Shown here: piece after piece, positions 22,931 through 30,703 of the stretch | Position numbering within the stretch: position 1 is the first letter of the stretch | Layout of the letters: each line of letters starts with the position of its first letter | NCBI GenBank assembly: GCA_017397125.1 | Contig: JAFQKB010000015.1 | Span: forward strand, 1-34,020 | From: Clostridia bacterium | Lineage (GTDB): Bacteria; Bacillota; Clostridia; Oscillospirales; Acutalibacteraceae | Direction of reading: 5' to 3' | Length of the DNA: 34,020 nucleotides | Notes under the pieces: model-generated | What the model was told of the DNA's origin: nothing | Seen by the model: the letters and a program-made list of their open reading frames with translations, nothing else | Databases searched by the model: none | Position numbers and translations under genes: made by a program

Positions 22931-23272
22931 ATGCAACTGGAACTGGAGCGGGAGGGCGGCACCCTCACCGCGCTCCTCATCGGCGAGTTGGATCACCACG
23001 CCGCCTCGGACATCCGCCGCCGCATCGACACGGCGGTGCTGTCCTGCCGGTGCAACCACCTACGGCTGGATCTGTCCCGGCTGTCCTTTATGGACTCCTC
23101 CGGCATCGGTCTGATCATGGGCCGCTACCGCCTGATGACCTCCATGGGCGGCCGGCTGACGGTGGAAAACGCCGGCGACCGGCTGGAGCGGATGATCCGG
23201 CTGGCGGGCCTGGACCGCCTGCCGGTCTGGAACGAAACACAAGAAAGGAATGATGCCTGTGAAACCCATTAA
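22931..23272 (+). CDS. spoIIAA: Anti-sigma-F factor antagonist
   Basis: STAS-domain protein that, when unphosphorylated, removes the anti-sigma factor SpoIIAB from sigma-F in the forespore. The 113-residue sequence carries the conserved phosphorylation site in FMDSSGIGLIMGRY, matching the regulatory Ser of SpoIIAA. The ATG at 22931 (MQLELEREGG) follows AAAGGA; the frame extends to 22880 without a better start. It is the first gene of a three-gene operon in the canonical order, overlapping spoIIAB by 14 bases if the GTG start of that gene is used. Confidence 0.95.
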   Translation: MQLELEREGGTLTALLIGELDHHAASDIRRRIDTAVLSCRCNHLRLDLSRLSFMDSSGIGLIMGRYRLMTSMGGRLTVENAGDRLERMIRLAGLDRLPVWNETQERNDACETH

Positions 23273-23702
23273 CGAAATGAAGATGACCTTCCTCAGCCGG
23301 TCCGCCAACGAGGGCTTTGCCCGGGCGGCGGTGGCGGCCTTTGCCGCCCAGCTGGACCCGGCGGTGGACGAGCTGGCGGACCTGCGCACCGCCGTATCCG
23401 AGGCGGTGACCAACGCCATCGTCCACGCCTATCCCGACCGGCTGGGGCCGGTGACCCTCACCGTCAAGCTGTATGAAAACGGCTGTGTCAGCGTGCAGGT
23501 GCGGGACCGGGGCACCGGCATACCGGACGTGGCCCGGGCCATGGAGCCCCTGTACACCACCGGCGGCGAGGAGCGGTCGGGGCTGGGCTTTTCGGTGATG
23601 CAGTCCTTCACCGACCGGCTGCGGGTGCGCTCCGCCCCGGGTAAGGGCACCGCCGTCACCATGGAGAAATACATAGCGCCCCGGGTCAAGGGTCGGGTAT
23701 GA
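23259..23702 (+). CDS. spoIIAB: Anti-sigma-F factor and SpoIIAA kinase
   Basis: Serine kinase of the GHKL fold that holds sigma-F inactive and phosphorylates SpoIIAA. The N-box is TAVSEAVTNAIVHAY; G1 is VRDRGTGIPD; a G2-like region reads GGEERSGLGFSVMQSF. The GTG at 23259 (VKPINEMKMTF) is preferred because AAAGGA (23244-23249) lies 9 bases upstream, and the resulting start resembles known SpoIIAB. ATGs at 23250 and 23253 are too close to that site. It overlaps sigF by four bases, so the three proteins are made together. Confidence 0.95.
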   Translation: MKPINEMKMTFLSRSANEGFARAAVAAFAAQLDPAVDELADLRTAVSEAVTNAIVHAYPDRLGPVTLTVKLYENGCVSVQVRDRGTGIPDVARAMEPLYTTGGEERSGLGFSVMQSFTDRLRVRSAPGKGTAVTMEKYIAPRVKGRV

Positions 23703-24352
23703 GCCGGGACGATTTTATCTGCGAGAATATGGGGCTGGTGCACACCTGCGCCCGGCGGTTTGCCGGCCGGGGCGTGGAGTACGACGACCTGTTTCAGGCC
23801 GGATGTGTGGGGCTCATCAAGGCGGTGGACGGCTTTGATCCCCAGCGGGGGCTGTGCTTTTCCACCTATGCGGTGCCGTTGATATTGGGGGAGATCCGCC
23901 ATCTCTTCCGGGAGGGGGGCGCCATCAAGGTCAGCCGCTCCCTCAAGAGCCTCTCCTATCGGGCGGGCCGTGTCCGGGAGCAGCTCTCCGCCCAATATGG
24001 GCGAGAGCCCACGGTGGAGGAACTGGCCCGGGAGCTGGACGTGGAGCCGGCCCTGGCGGCCCAGGCGGTGTGCGTGGCGCTGCCGCCCCTGTCCCTGACC
24101 CGACAGGAGGAGGGCGAGGAGGGCCAGATCGACCTGCCCACCGACTCGCCGGAGGAGCAGATCACCGACCGGCTGGCTCTGCATCAGGTGCTGGAGCGGC
24201 TGGAGCCCCGGGACCGGCAGCTGATCCACCTGCGGTATCTGCAGCACCGCACCCAACAGGCCACCGCCGTCGCCCTGGGTATGACCCAGGTGCAGGTGTC
24301 CCGCCGGGAGCGGGTGCTGCTGCGTAGTCTGCGGGAGCATCTCTCCGGCTAG
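23699..24352 (+). CDS. sigF: RNA polymerase sigma-F factor
   Basis: Sporulation sigma factor that directs early forespore transcription. The 217-residue protein has region 2 (YDDLFQAGCVGLIKAVDGFDPQRG, FSTYAVPLILGEIRHLFRE), a region 3 helix (GREPTVEELARELDVE), and region 4 (ERLEPRDRQLIHLRYL, then the HTH QATAVALGMTQVQVSRRER). The ATG at 23699 overlaps the spoIIAB stop (ATGA). Its place after spoIIAA-spoIIAB identifies sigma-F rather than the related sigma-G. It is the clearest sign that the organism, or its recent ancestors, forms endospores. Confidence 0.96.
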   Translation: MSRDDFICENMGLVHTCARRFAGRGVEYDDLFQAGCVGLIKAVDGFDPQRGLCFSTYAVPLILGEIRHLFREGGAIKVSRSLKSLSYRAGRVREQLSAQYGREPTVEELARELDVEPALAAQAVCVALPPLSLTRQEEGEEGQIDLPTDSPEEQITDRLALHQVLERLEPRDRQLIHLRYLQHRTQQATAVALGMTQVQVSRRERVLLRSLREHLSG

Positions 24353-24357
24353 ATACC

Positions 24358-24399
24358 AAAAAAGGCACCCTCCGTCCAACAGGCGGAGAGTGCCTTTTT
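24358..24399. terminator. Bidirectional terminator, sigF / membrane protein gene
   Basis: GGCACCCTCCG (24364-24374) pairs with CGGAGAGTGCC (24384-24394) with one mismatch. It is flanked by A-run and T-run on the two sides. Confidence 0.9.
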
Positions 24400-24403
24400 C
24401 CAT

Positions 24404-25222
24404 TCATTCTTCTGTATTGCTGTCCTCCTCCAGAGCTGGCAAAAAATGCCGCAGCACCCGGCCGCTGCGGCCGGTGCCCCGCCCCCGGATATACACGTAG
24501 CCCAGGGCGCTGAACACCACCGCACCGATGAAATTGACGAACAGGTCCGCCATGGTGTCGTGCAGACCGATGTCCAGATAGCCCTCCACGCCCAGCTCCC
24601 GGCCGTTGACCGTCACCGAGGAGATCTCCTCCAGCGCCGTGACCGGCCCGGCGCCCAGCGAGGCGCTGAACACCGACCCAATGACCGTATCCTTTTGCAT
24701 ATCCGTGTGGAACAGCACGTCCATCCCGTACTCAAAAAACTCCCACAGCACGCCGATGGTCATGGAAAAGCAAAAGGCCACCAGCGCCACGTACAGAGGG
24801 GACAGCCGGAATTTCTCCTGCTTGTTGCGGGTGAGGATGTCGATGAGCGAAAAGCCCACCGCCGCACAGAGAAACCCGTTGACCGTGTGCAGCATGGTAT
24901 CCCAATAGGGATACTGCAGATAATAACTTTCTAATTCCCCCAATATCTCCGCCGCAAAGATAAACAGCAGGATCACCACCTCCATCACCGACGGAATGTC
25001 GATGCGCAGGCGCCGCTCCAAAGCAGAGGGAATCATAAACAAAACCAGCGCTAAACCACATATGAAAGCGCTTTCATACTCCTTTTGCAGGATGTTGAGC
25101 ACCAACATGGTGATGACGATCACCCGCAGCACCACGTATATGGCGGTCAAGCCGGGAGACCGGCGTGCCCCCAGGCGACTCTGCTCCCAAGACCCCCGGG
25201 CTGCCCGCCCGTTCTTTTTCAT
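24404..25222 (-). CDS. Polytopic membrane protein, DUF2238/YjdF-like
   Basis: A 272-residue inner-membrane protein of uncertain function. About six hydrophobic segments are visible, among them LTAIYVVLRVIVITMLVLNIL, FICGLALVLFMIPSAL, VMEVVILLFIFAAEILGE, MLHTVNGFLCAAVGFSLIDIL and ALVAFCFSMTIGVLWEFFEYGMD. DTMADLFVNFIGAVVFSALGY is the last. Conserved-looking polar residues inside helices (WDTMLH, LWEFFEYGMD, DTMADL) recall DUF2238 membrane proteins; the match is by memory only. The ATG at 25220-25222 follows AAAGGGG; a TTG at 25246 would start inside the preceding gene. It follows the lipid kinase gene by 13 bases. Confidence 0.7.
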   Translation of the reverse strand: MKKNGRAARGSWEQSRLGARRSPGLTAIYVVLRVIVITMLVLNILQKEYESAFICGLALVLFMIPSALERRLRIDIPSVMEVVILLFIFAAEILGELESYYLQYPYWDTMLHTVNGFLCAAVGFSLIDILTRNKQEKFRLSPLYVALVAFCFSMTIGVLWEFFEYGMDVLFHTDMQKDTVIGSVFSASLGAGPVTALEEISSVTVNGRELGVEGYLDIGLHDTMADLFVNFIGAVVFSALGYVYIRGRGTGRSGRVLRHFLPALEEDSNTEE

Positions 25223-25235
25223 AGGCCGTCCCCTT

Positions 25236-26120
25236 TCACTTGACAATACGGATCGCGTCCTTAAGATTGCGGATCTCCACCTGCTGTGCGCCGCCGCCGA
25301 ATTCGCCGTCCAGGGTCCACTCCATCTCCGGCTCTGCCGTCACCGTGAGGTGACCGGCGCTGCAAAAGGTGAGAGCCGGGCTGTCGTACCGTTGCTCCAC
25401 CAGAGCCCGGATGCACTCGTTGAGCTCCGCCGGGGTACGGGGCGTTTTGACCAGCAGCAGCTCTAGCAGGCCATCGTTCATATCCACCGCCTTGGGGTCC
25501 AGGGTCAGCACCCCACCCAGAGAGGTGCTGTTGCTGACCGCACCGAATATATAATCCCCCTCCAGCACCGTATCATCCACCTCAAAGCGCACGTGCCAGG
25601 GGCGAATTTTGGATATCTCCTTGATGCCCTCCAGCACGTAGGCCAGATGGCCCAGGGCGTTCTTTACGTCCTGGGATGCGGCATAGGAGGCGTGGGTAAA
25701 GGCGCCAAAGGACGCCACGTAGGAGAAATACCGATTTCCAAACATACCCACGTCGTAGGTGTGGATATCCCCGTTCAGGATAGCCTTGGTGGCAGCGGGG
25801 ATGGTCTTTTTCAGGCCGATGCTGCCGGCAAAATCGTTGGTGCTGCCACAGGGGATGTACCCGATGGGTGTAGTGTGCCCGGCAGACAGCAGACCGGACA
25901 CCACCTCGTTGAAGGTGCCGTCGCCGCCCAGACAGACCACCAGGTCCACCCCTCCGCCGTGCTGTGCTGCCAGCCGGGTGGCGTGGCCGCGGCCGGTGGT
26001 CACGTACACCAGCGGGTCGTAGTCCGCCAGGCAAAAGGACTCCAGCACGTTGGCCAGATGCCGCTTGCCCGCCATCATCCCGGACCGGGGATTGAGGATC
26101 AAAAGCATTTTTTTGCCCAT
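25236..26120 (-). CDS. Diacylglycerol kinase-family lipid kinase
   Basis: Cytoplasmic or membrane-associated lipid kinase of the YegS/BmrU/DagK type, likely phosphorylating diacylglycerol or a related lipid. The 294-residue sequence shows LILNPRSGMMAG, the nucleotide-binding GGDGT (residues 65-69), YIPCGSTNDFAGS, the CxSTN-type loop, and a C-terminal EWTLDGEFGG. This is the expected catalytic order. It heads a two-gene unit with the membrane protein downstream. It has a promoter with perfect -10 and an AGGAGAGAAGGA ribosome region. Whether it is the housekeeping DgkB is not certain. Confidence 0.93.
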   Translation of the reverse strand: MGKKMLLILNPRSGMMAGKRHLANVLESFCLADYDPLVYVTTGRGHATRLAAQHGGGVDLVVCLGGDGTFNEVVSGLLSAGHTTPIGYIPCGSTNDFAGSIGLKKTIPAATKAILNGDIHTYDVGMFGNRYFSYVASFGAFTHASYAASQDVKNALGHLAYVLEGIKEISKIRPWHVRFEVDDTVLEGDYIFGAVSNSTSLGGVLTLDPKAVDMNDGLLELLLVKTPRTPAELNECIRALVEQRYDSPALTFCSAGHLTVTAEPEMEWTLDGEFGGGAQQVEIRNLKDAIRIVK

Positions 26121-26158
26121 ATTCGTCCTTCTCTCCTATGTTTATGCTCGTATTCCAT

Positions 26159-26187
26159 ATTATACCGCTGCTTTCCAAAAATTACAA
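26159..26187 (-). promoter_or_regulatory. Promoter of the lipid kinase unit
   Basis: Minus-strand TTGTAA (26182-26187), 17-base spacer, TATAAT (26159-26164). Confidence 0.82.
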
Positions 26188-26209
26188 TGTCTGAGAAACA
26201 GAGTTCACA

Positions 26210-26250
26210 AAAATATAAAAATTTACAGCACCCGGCCGATACCGGGTGCT
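26210..26250 (-). terminator. Terminator of the PRPP synthetase-like gene
   Basis: AGCACCCGG (26227-26235) pairs with CCGGGTGCT (26242-26250). On the minus strand it is followed by GTAAATTTTTATATTTTTG. Confidence 0.85.
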
Positions 26251-26270
26251 GTACAACAGAAATCCATTGA

Positions 26271-27413
26271 TTACCGATATTTTTCCAACAGCTGTTGGAT
26301 CTTGTCGTGAGAATCGATCAGGGCGCTGATGGAAATATTGTGGTTGAGGGCTGCAATGTAATAGGCCACGTACTTGGAGCAGTCCACCTCGTGGAACCAG
26401 TCGCGCTGCAGCAGCTCGGGGGTGCGATAGGTCAGGTTGGTGCCGAACACGCCGTCCAGCACCCCGTCCGCCACCGCCTTGTCCATCTTATCCAGGCCGG
26501 CGGTGAAGATGGCGTAGGTGGCATAGGCAAAGATGCGACGGGCCTTGCGCTTTTTCAGCTCGTAGGCGATGTCCAGCATAGACTCACCGGAGGCGATGAT
26601 GTCGTCGGCGATGAAGATATCCTTGCCCTCCACCGAGGGGCCCAGATACTCGTGGGCCACGATGGGATTGCGGCCGTTGACCACGCGGGAATAATCGCGG
26701 CGCTTGTAGAACATACCCATCTCAACGCCCATATTCACCGCATAGTACATATTGCGGTTGAGGGCGCCCTCGTCGGGGCTGACCACCATCAGATGGTCGC
26801 GGTCGGGGCGCAGATCGGGGATGTCGCGGAACATAGCCTTCATCACCTGATAGGAGGGCATCATATTGTCAAAACCCATCATGGGCACGGCGTTGCACAC
26901 GCGGGGGTCATGGGCGTCAAAGGTGACGATGTTGTCCACGCCCATAGCCTGCAGCTCCTGCAGGGCCACGGCACAGTCCAGGCTCTCCCGGTAGCTGCGG
27001 CGGTGCTGACGGCCGCCGTACAGGTTGGGCATAATAACGTTGATGCGGTGTGCCTTGCCGCTGGTGGCCTGGATGATGCGGCGCAGATCCTGGTAGTGGT
27101 CGTCCGGGGACATAGCGTTCTCAAAGCCGTACATCTTATACTTGCAGTTGTAGTTGCCCACGTCCACCAGAATGTACAGGTCGGTACCGCGGATGGAGGA
27201 CTTGATCAGGCCCTTGGCGTCGCCGGAGGAGAAACGGGGGCAATCCACCCCAATGGAAAAGCTCTCCTCCTCCTTGCCGCAGCGATGCGCCCAGCGCAGC
27301 AGATGATCCTCGATCTTTTTGCCCAGCTCCTGGGCGCCGTTCATGGAGATGATCCGCAGAGGCGCCACGTTGGCCTCCAACTTAAAGACGTTCTCACTGG
27401 TGATTTTTTCCAT
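26271..27413 (-). CDS. Ribose-phosphate pyrophosphokinase-like enzyme, clostridial long form
   Basis: Probably makes PRPP from ribose-5-phosphate and ATP for nucleotide synthesis. At 380 residues it is longer than the usual 310-320. Family features are the ATP-loop-like MPNLYGGRQHRRS (about residues 128-140), FDAHDP near 165-170, and VSPDEGALNR at 211-220. The PRPP-binding loop reads IFIADDIIASGESM (267-279), where the usual form is DD..DTGGT. The divergent loop and longer N-terminus mark a distinct subclass seen in Clostridia. The start at 27411-27413 is preceded by GAGAGGGG. It has its own promoter and terminator, so it is monocistronic. A related phosphoribosyltransferase role cannot be excluded. 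Confidence 0.82.
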   Translation of the reverse strand: MEKITSENVFKLEANVAPLRIISMNGAQELGKKIEDHLLRWAHRCGKEEESFSIGVDCPRFSSGDAKGLIKSSIRGTDLYILVDVGNYNCKYKMYGFENAMSPDDHYQDLRRIIQATSGKAHRINVIMPNLYGGRQHRRSYRESLDCAVALQELQAMGVDNIVTFDAHDPRVCNAVPMMGFDNMMPSYQVMKAMFRDIPDLRPDRDHLMVVSPDEGALNRNMYYAVNMGVEMGMFYKRRDYSRVVNGRNPIVAHEYLGPSVEGKDIFIADDIIASGESMLDIAYELKKRKARRIFAYATYAIFTAGLDKMDKAVADGVLDGVFGTNLTYRTPELLQRDWFHEVDCSKYVAYYIAALNHNISISALIDSHDKIQQLLEKYR

Positions 27414-27464
27414 TTCCGTATCCCCTCTCCCGGATTTTGTGTGGCGCCATACGCCATTTTGTTA

Positions 27465-27493
27465 ATTGTACCACAATCTTTTCCGTATTTCCA
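27465..27493 (-). promoter_or_regulatory. Promoter of the PRPP synthetase-like gene
   Basis: Minus strand TGGAAA (27488-27493, 4 of 6), 17-base spacer, TACAAT (27465-27470). Confidence 0.65.
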
Positions 27494-27598
27494 TACCCAA
27501 AACGCAATTCACCGACAAAATTTCGCAAGATTTTCGGGGCCGGAATGGGGAACTTTGCACAAGTGTATGTTCCAAAACAAAAAAGAGCCGAATTTTTC

Positions 27599-27627
27599 TT
27601 GTAGTAGCGGCGGGGATGTGCTAGAAT
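27599..27627 (+). promoter_or_regulatory. hflX promoter
   Basis: TTGTAG (27599-27604), 17-base spacer, extended TGC-TAGAAT (27622-27627), then AAAGGAGG before the ATG at 27660. Confidence 0.8.
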
Positions 27628-27659
27628 AATACAAACAGCCGAAAAGGAGGGATCCACCT

Positions 27660-28913
27660 ATGGAACTGCACGAGATCGAGCAAAACGCCCCGGAGCGGGT
27701 GCTGCTGGTATCGGTGGACACCGGCGAGTTCGACTGCCAGGTATCCCTGGATGAACTGGCAGAGCTGGTGGACACCGCCGGCGGCGTGGTGGTGGACACC
27801 GCCACCCAGAAAAAAGAATCCCCGGACAAGGCCACCTGTCTGGGCAGCGGCCGGGCGGAGGAGATCGCCCTCCAGTGCCAGGCCCAGGACATCGACCTGG
27901 TGGTGATGGACCGGGAGCTGTCCCCCACCCAGCTGCGCAATCTGGAGGAGATATTCCCCTGCCGTCTCATCGACCGCACCATGCTGATACTGGACATCTT
28001 TGCCGGCCGGGCTCGCTCTGCGGAGGGCCGCCTGCAGGTGGAGCTGGCCCAGCTGCAGTATATGCTGCCCCGGCTGACCGGCCAGGGCACGGCCCTGTCC
28101 CGGCAGGGCGGCGGCATCGGCACCCGCGGCCCCGGCGAGACCAAGCTGGAGAGCGACCGACGCCATATCCGCCGGCGGCTGAGTGCCATCCGGGAGCAGC
28201 TGGAAAAGGTGGAGAGCCAGCGCAAGCTGCGCCGGGAGCGCCGCCACAAGGACGGCGTCTCCACCGTGGCGCTGGTGGGCTACACCAACGCCGGCAAGTC
28301 CACCCTGCTCAACCGGCTCACCGACGCCGGCGTACTGGCAGAGGACAAGCTGTTTGCCACCCTGGACCCCACCGCCCGGGCTCTGCGTCTGCCGGACGGG
28401 CGTGAGGTGATGCTGGTGGACACCGTGGGCTTTGTGCGGCGGCTGCCCCACCAGCTGGTACGCGCCTTCCACTCCACCCTGGAGGAGGCGGTGGACGCGG
28501 ACGTGATCCTCAATATCTGCGACGCCTCCAGCCCCCACGCCGCCGAGCACCTGCAGGTGACCGACGACCTGCTGGCCGAGCTGGGCTGCGGCGACACCCC
28601 CATATTGCGGGTGATGAACAAATGCGATCTGGCGCCGGACATCCCCACCGGCGGCCACCCCAACAATCTGTGCATCAGCGCCCGCACCGGCGCCGGCATC
28701 GACGCCCTGCTGGATGCGATTGCGGCAGCCCTGCCCCCGGACCGCCGACGGGTAAAACTGCTGCTCCCCTTCTCCAAGGGCGCTCTGGCGGAGAAATGCC
28801 GCCGGGACGGCCAGGTGGAGAGCGAAGAATATGTCCCCGAGGGACTGGCTATGACGGTGGTGCTGGGTGCCCGCCTACTGGCAGAGACCGCCCCCTACGT
28901 GGTGGAGGAATAA
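27660..28913 (+). CDS. hflX: GTPase HflX
   Basis: Ribosome-associated GTPase that splits or rescues stalled 70S ribosomes, often in stress. The 417-residue sequence has the HflX N-terminal domain with DKATCLGSGRAEEI, the DRELSPTQLRNLE segment, and the linker GGGIGTRGPGETKLE. A basic coiled stretch (RRRLSAIREQLEKVESQRKLRRERR) follows. The G domain has GYTNAGKST (P-loop), DTVGF (G3) and NKCD (G4). The C-terminal extension is normal. It is monocistronic, with its own promoter and a terminator shared with the convergent solute-binding gene. Confidence 0.97.
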   Translation: MELHEIEQNAPERVLLVSVDTGEFDCQVSLDELAELVDTAGGVVVDTATQKKESPDKATCLGSGRAEEIALQCQAQDIDLVVMDRELSPTQLRNLEEIFPCRLIDRTMLILDIFAGRARSAEGRLQVELAQLQYMLPRLTGQGTALSRQGGGIGTRGPGETKLESDRRHIRRRLSAIREQLEKVESQRKLRRERRHKDGVSTVALVGYTNAGKSTLLNRLTDAGVLAEDKLFATLDPTARALRLPDGREVMLVDTVGFVRRLPHQLVRAFHSTLEEAVDADVILNICDASSPHAAEHLQVTDDLLAELGCGDTPILRVMNKCDLAPDIPTGGHPNNLCISARTGAGIDALLDAIAAALPPDRRRVKLLLPFSKGALAEKCRRDGQVESEEYVPEGLAMTVVLGARLLAETAPYVVEE

Positions 28914-28917
28914 GCAA

Positions 28918-28957
28918 AAAGAGCCTGCGAACAAAACGGTTCGCAGGCTCTTTCATT
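28918..28957. terminator. Bidirectional terminator, hflX / solute-binding protein
   Basis: A 15-bp stem pairs AAAGAGCCTGCGAAC (28918-28932) with 28939-28953 around AAAACG, with A/T-rich flanks. Confidence 0.93.
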
Positions 28958-28970
28958 TAATTGGTTTTTA

Positions 28971-30620
28971 TCAGCCGATCATTTCGCTCTCAATCTTATC
29001 GATATTGGCCTCCGCCACGCTGTACCAGGAATCCAGATTGCTCTTCAGCGAGGAGATGGAAGCGCCGTCACCCAGAATCTCATACTGCAAGCCGGCCGCA
29101 GTGTACTCACCGCCGTAGCCGAACACGCCCATAGAGTTGAAAGACTGGACCTTCTGATTCCACATCCAGTTCATAACCTCCCAGCACTCGTCCTTCGAAT
29201 AGAACTCCGGATCGCCGTATTGCGTATCATCCAGCCAGTAACGGATGTACCACGCAGCCGCCTGCAGCTTGTCGTCCTTGATGCGGCTGGGGAAGCCCCA
29301 CACGGTACCTTCGCAACCGGCCACGGTGTCCATACCCTTGGGAGACGGGAAAGGAGCCACGCCCCAGTCCGCCTTCATAGCCTGAGGAATATAGCCCTCA
29401 TGCTCCGCCTGCATCAGATAGCTGCCGGTGGCGAACATAGCGGCGGTACCCGCCAGGAAGGGAGTCTTATCGGTAAAGGTGGTATCCACTACCTTGTAGG
29501 TGTTGATCATATGCCAGGCGTGGGTCCAGGCATCCAGAATCACGGGGTTTGTCACGTTGTTCACCAGACCATCTTTGCTGTTCAGCACGAAGTCCTGACC
29601 GGTAGACAGCATCCAATAGGTCTGCCAGTGCACAGAAATACCGGACAAGCCTTTGGCGTAATCGGTACACTTCTGGGCGATCTCCAGACAGGTATCCCAG
29701 TTCCAATTACCCTCTTTCCACAGCTGATAGGGATCCTTGGTGACGCCTCTCTGCTTAAGCAGATCTTTGTTGAACATCAGCACGTTGAAGGTGGTCATGG
29801 TAGAACCCTTCAGAGCGATACCGTAATACTTTCCCTTATAAGCAAACTGCTCCATCAGATTGGTGGCGTAGATCTTCTCGGTGAAATCCCAGCCGGTATT
29901 CTCGATGGGCTGCATCAGGCCGCGGGTAATAGGCTGAGGATACCACTCGGAGATGATGGCTGCACAAGAAGGGGCGTTGTTGCCCATGATCATAGCGGAC
30001 AGACGAGTCTGGTACATATCCGCCGAGATGGACTCATGCACAACGGAAATACCGGTCTCATCGGTAAATTTCTCGGCGTGTCTCTTATCGCCTTCGCCCA
30101 CAGGCCACCATATCAGCACCTTTACCTTCTGCTTAGACAGAGATTCCGGCACCTTGGACAGAACATCGTTCTCAGAACCGGAGTTCACCGTGGTCTTGGT
30201 GCCGGTGGTGGTGGTGGTTTTTTTGGTGGTGGAGGTAGTGGTCGCGAACGGGCTCTTAGTAGTGGAGCCAGGTGCCATCGTGCCGCTGGGTCTTACGTTA
30301 CCGGTGGGCTTTTTGGTACCGGATGTGGTAGAGCCCGCGGCGCCGGTGGAACCAGGTGTACCGGTGGTGTCACCGGATACGTCACTGCCGGTAGTGGTGT
30401 CGTCGGACACATCGCTGCCGGTGGTGGTGTCGTCACCACCCACGGTGCTGTTGTCGCTCTCGTCCTCACTGCCGCTCAGATCGGTGCTCACGTCACCGGA
30501 CTGCACCGGCTTAGAGGTGTCCGGCTCCGGCTTCTGGCCGCAAGCCATCATAGACAACAGCATCATCAGCACCAACGCCAAAGCACCCAAGGAACGAAGC
30601 ATTCTCTTGTTACTGGTCAT
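28971..30620 (-). CDS. Extracellular solute-binding lipoprotein with long Thr/Ser/Gly stalk
   Basis: Surface lipoprotein of the ABC solute-binding type (family 1-like, usually sugars). A signal peptide ends in the lipobox LSMMAC (Cys27 from the chosen start). Residues about 28-150 form a low-complexity stalk rich in Thr, Ser, Gly and Asp, including a tandem DDTTTGSDVS repeat and TTSTTKKTTTTTG. The binding domain follows: VKVLIWWPVGEGDKRHAEKF, GISVVHESI, FNVLMFNKDLL, and PFLAGTAAMFATGSY. A mucin-like stalk of this length is unusual; it would lift the domain through the wall. The ATG at 30618-30620 has AAAGGAG 8 bases upstream. No permease genes are adjacent; it follows the CBM surface-protein gene. 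Confidence 0.92.
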   Translation of the reverse strand: MTSNKRMLRSLGALALVLMMLLSMMACGQKPEPDTSKPVQSGDVSTDLSGSEDESDNSTVGGDDTTTGSDVSDDTTTGSDVSGDTTGTPGSTGAAGSTTSGTKKPTGNVRPSGTMAPGSTTKSPFATTTSTTKKTTTTTGTKTTVNSGSENDVLSKVPESLSKQKVKVLIWWPVGEGDKRHAEKFTDETGISVVHESISADMYQTRLSAMIMGNNAPSCAAIISEWYPQPITRGLMQPIENTGWDFTEKIYATNLMEQFAYKGKYYGIALKGSTMTTFNVLMFNKDLLKQRGVTKDPYQLWKEGNWNWDTCLEIAQKCTDYAKGLSGISVHWQTYWMLSTGQDFVLNSKDGLVNNVTNPVILDAWTHAWHMINTYKVVDTTFTDKTPFLAGTAAMFATGSYLMQAEHEGYIPQAMKADWGVAPFPSPKGMDTVAGCEGTVWGFPSRIKDDKLQAAAWYIRYWLDDTQYGDPEFYSKDECWEVMNWMWNQKVQSFNSMGVFGYGGEYTAAGLQYEILGDGASISSLKSNLDSWYSVAEANIDKIESEMIG

Positions 30621-30656
30621 TGTATACACTCCTTTTTTTAGTTTGAGAACTCCCCA

Positions 30657-30684
30657 GCGGCAACGGGCATTCTTCCGTTGCCGC
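30657..30684 (-). other. Intercistronic hairpin between the CBM protein and solute-binding genes
   Basis: GCGGCAACGG pairs perfectly with CCGTTGCCGC (10 bp) around an 8-base loop, in an 83-base gap. No T-run follows on the minus strand and no separate promoter is seen. It may stabilise or process a shared mRNA, giving unequal protein levels. Confidence 0.55.
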
Positions 30685-30703
30685 CGGAGACCAAAATCGG
30701 ATC

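Noticed and set aside
29220-30641. Plus-strand 473-residue open frame
   Set aside because: Antisense to the solute-binding protein. Its Gly/Val/Thr-rich part mirrors the stalk repeats.
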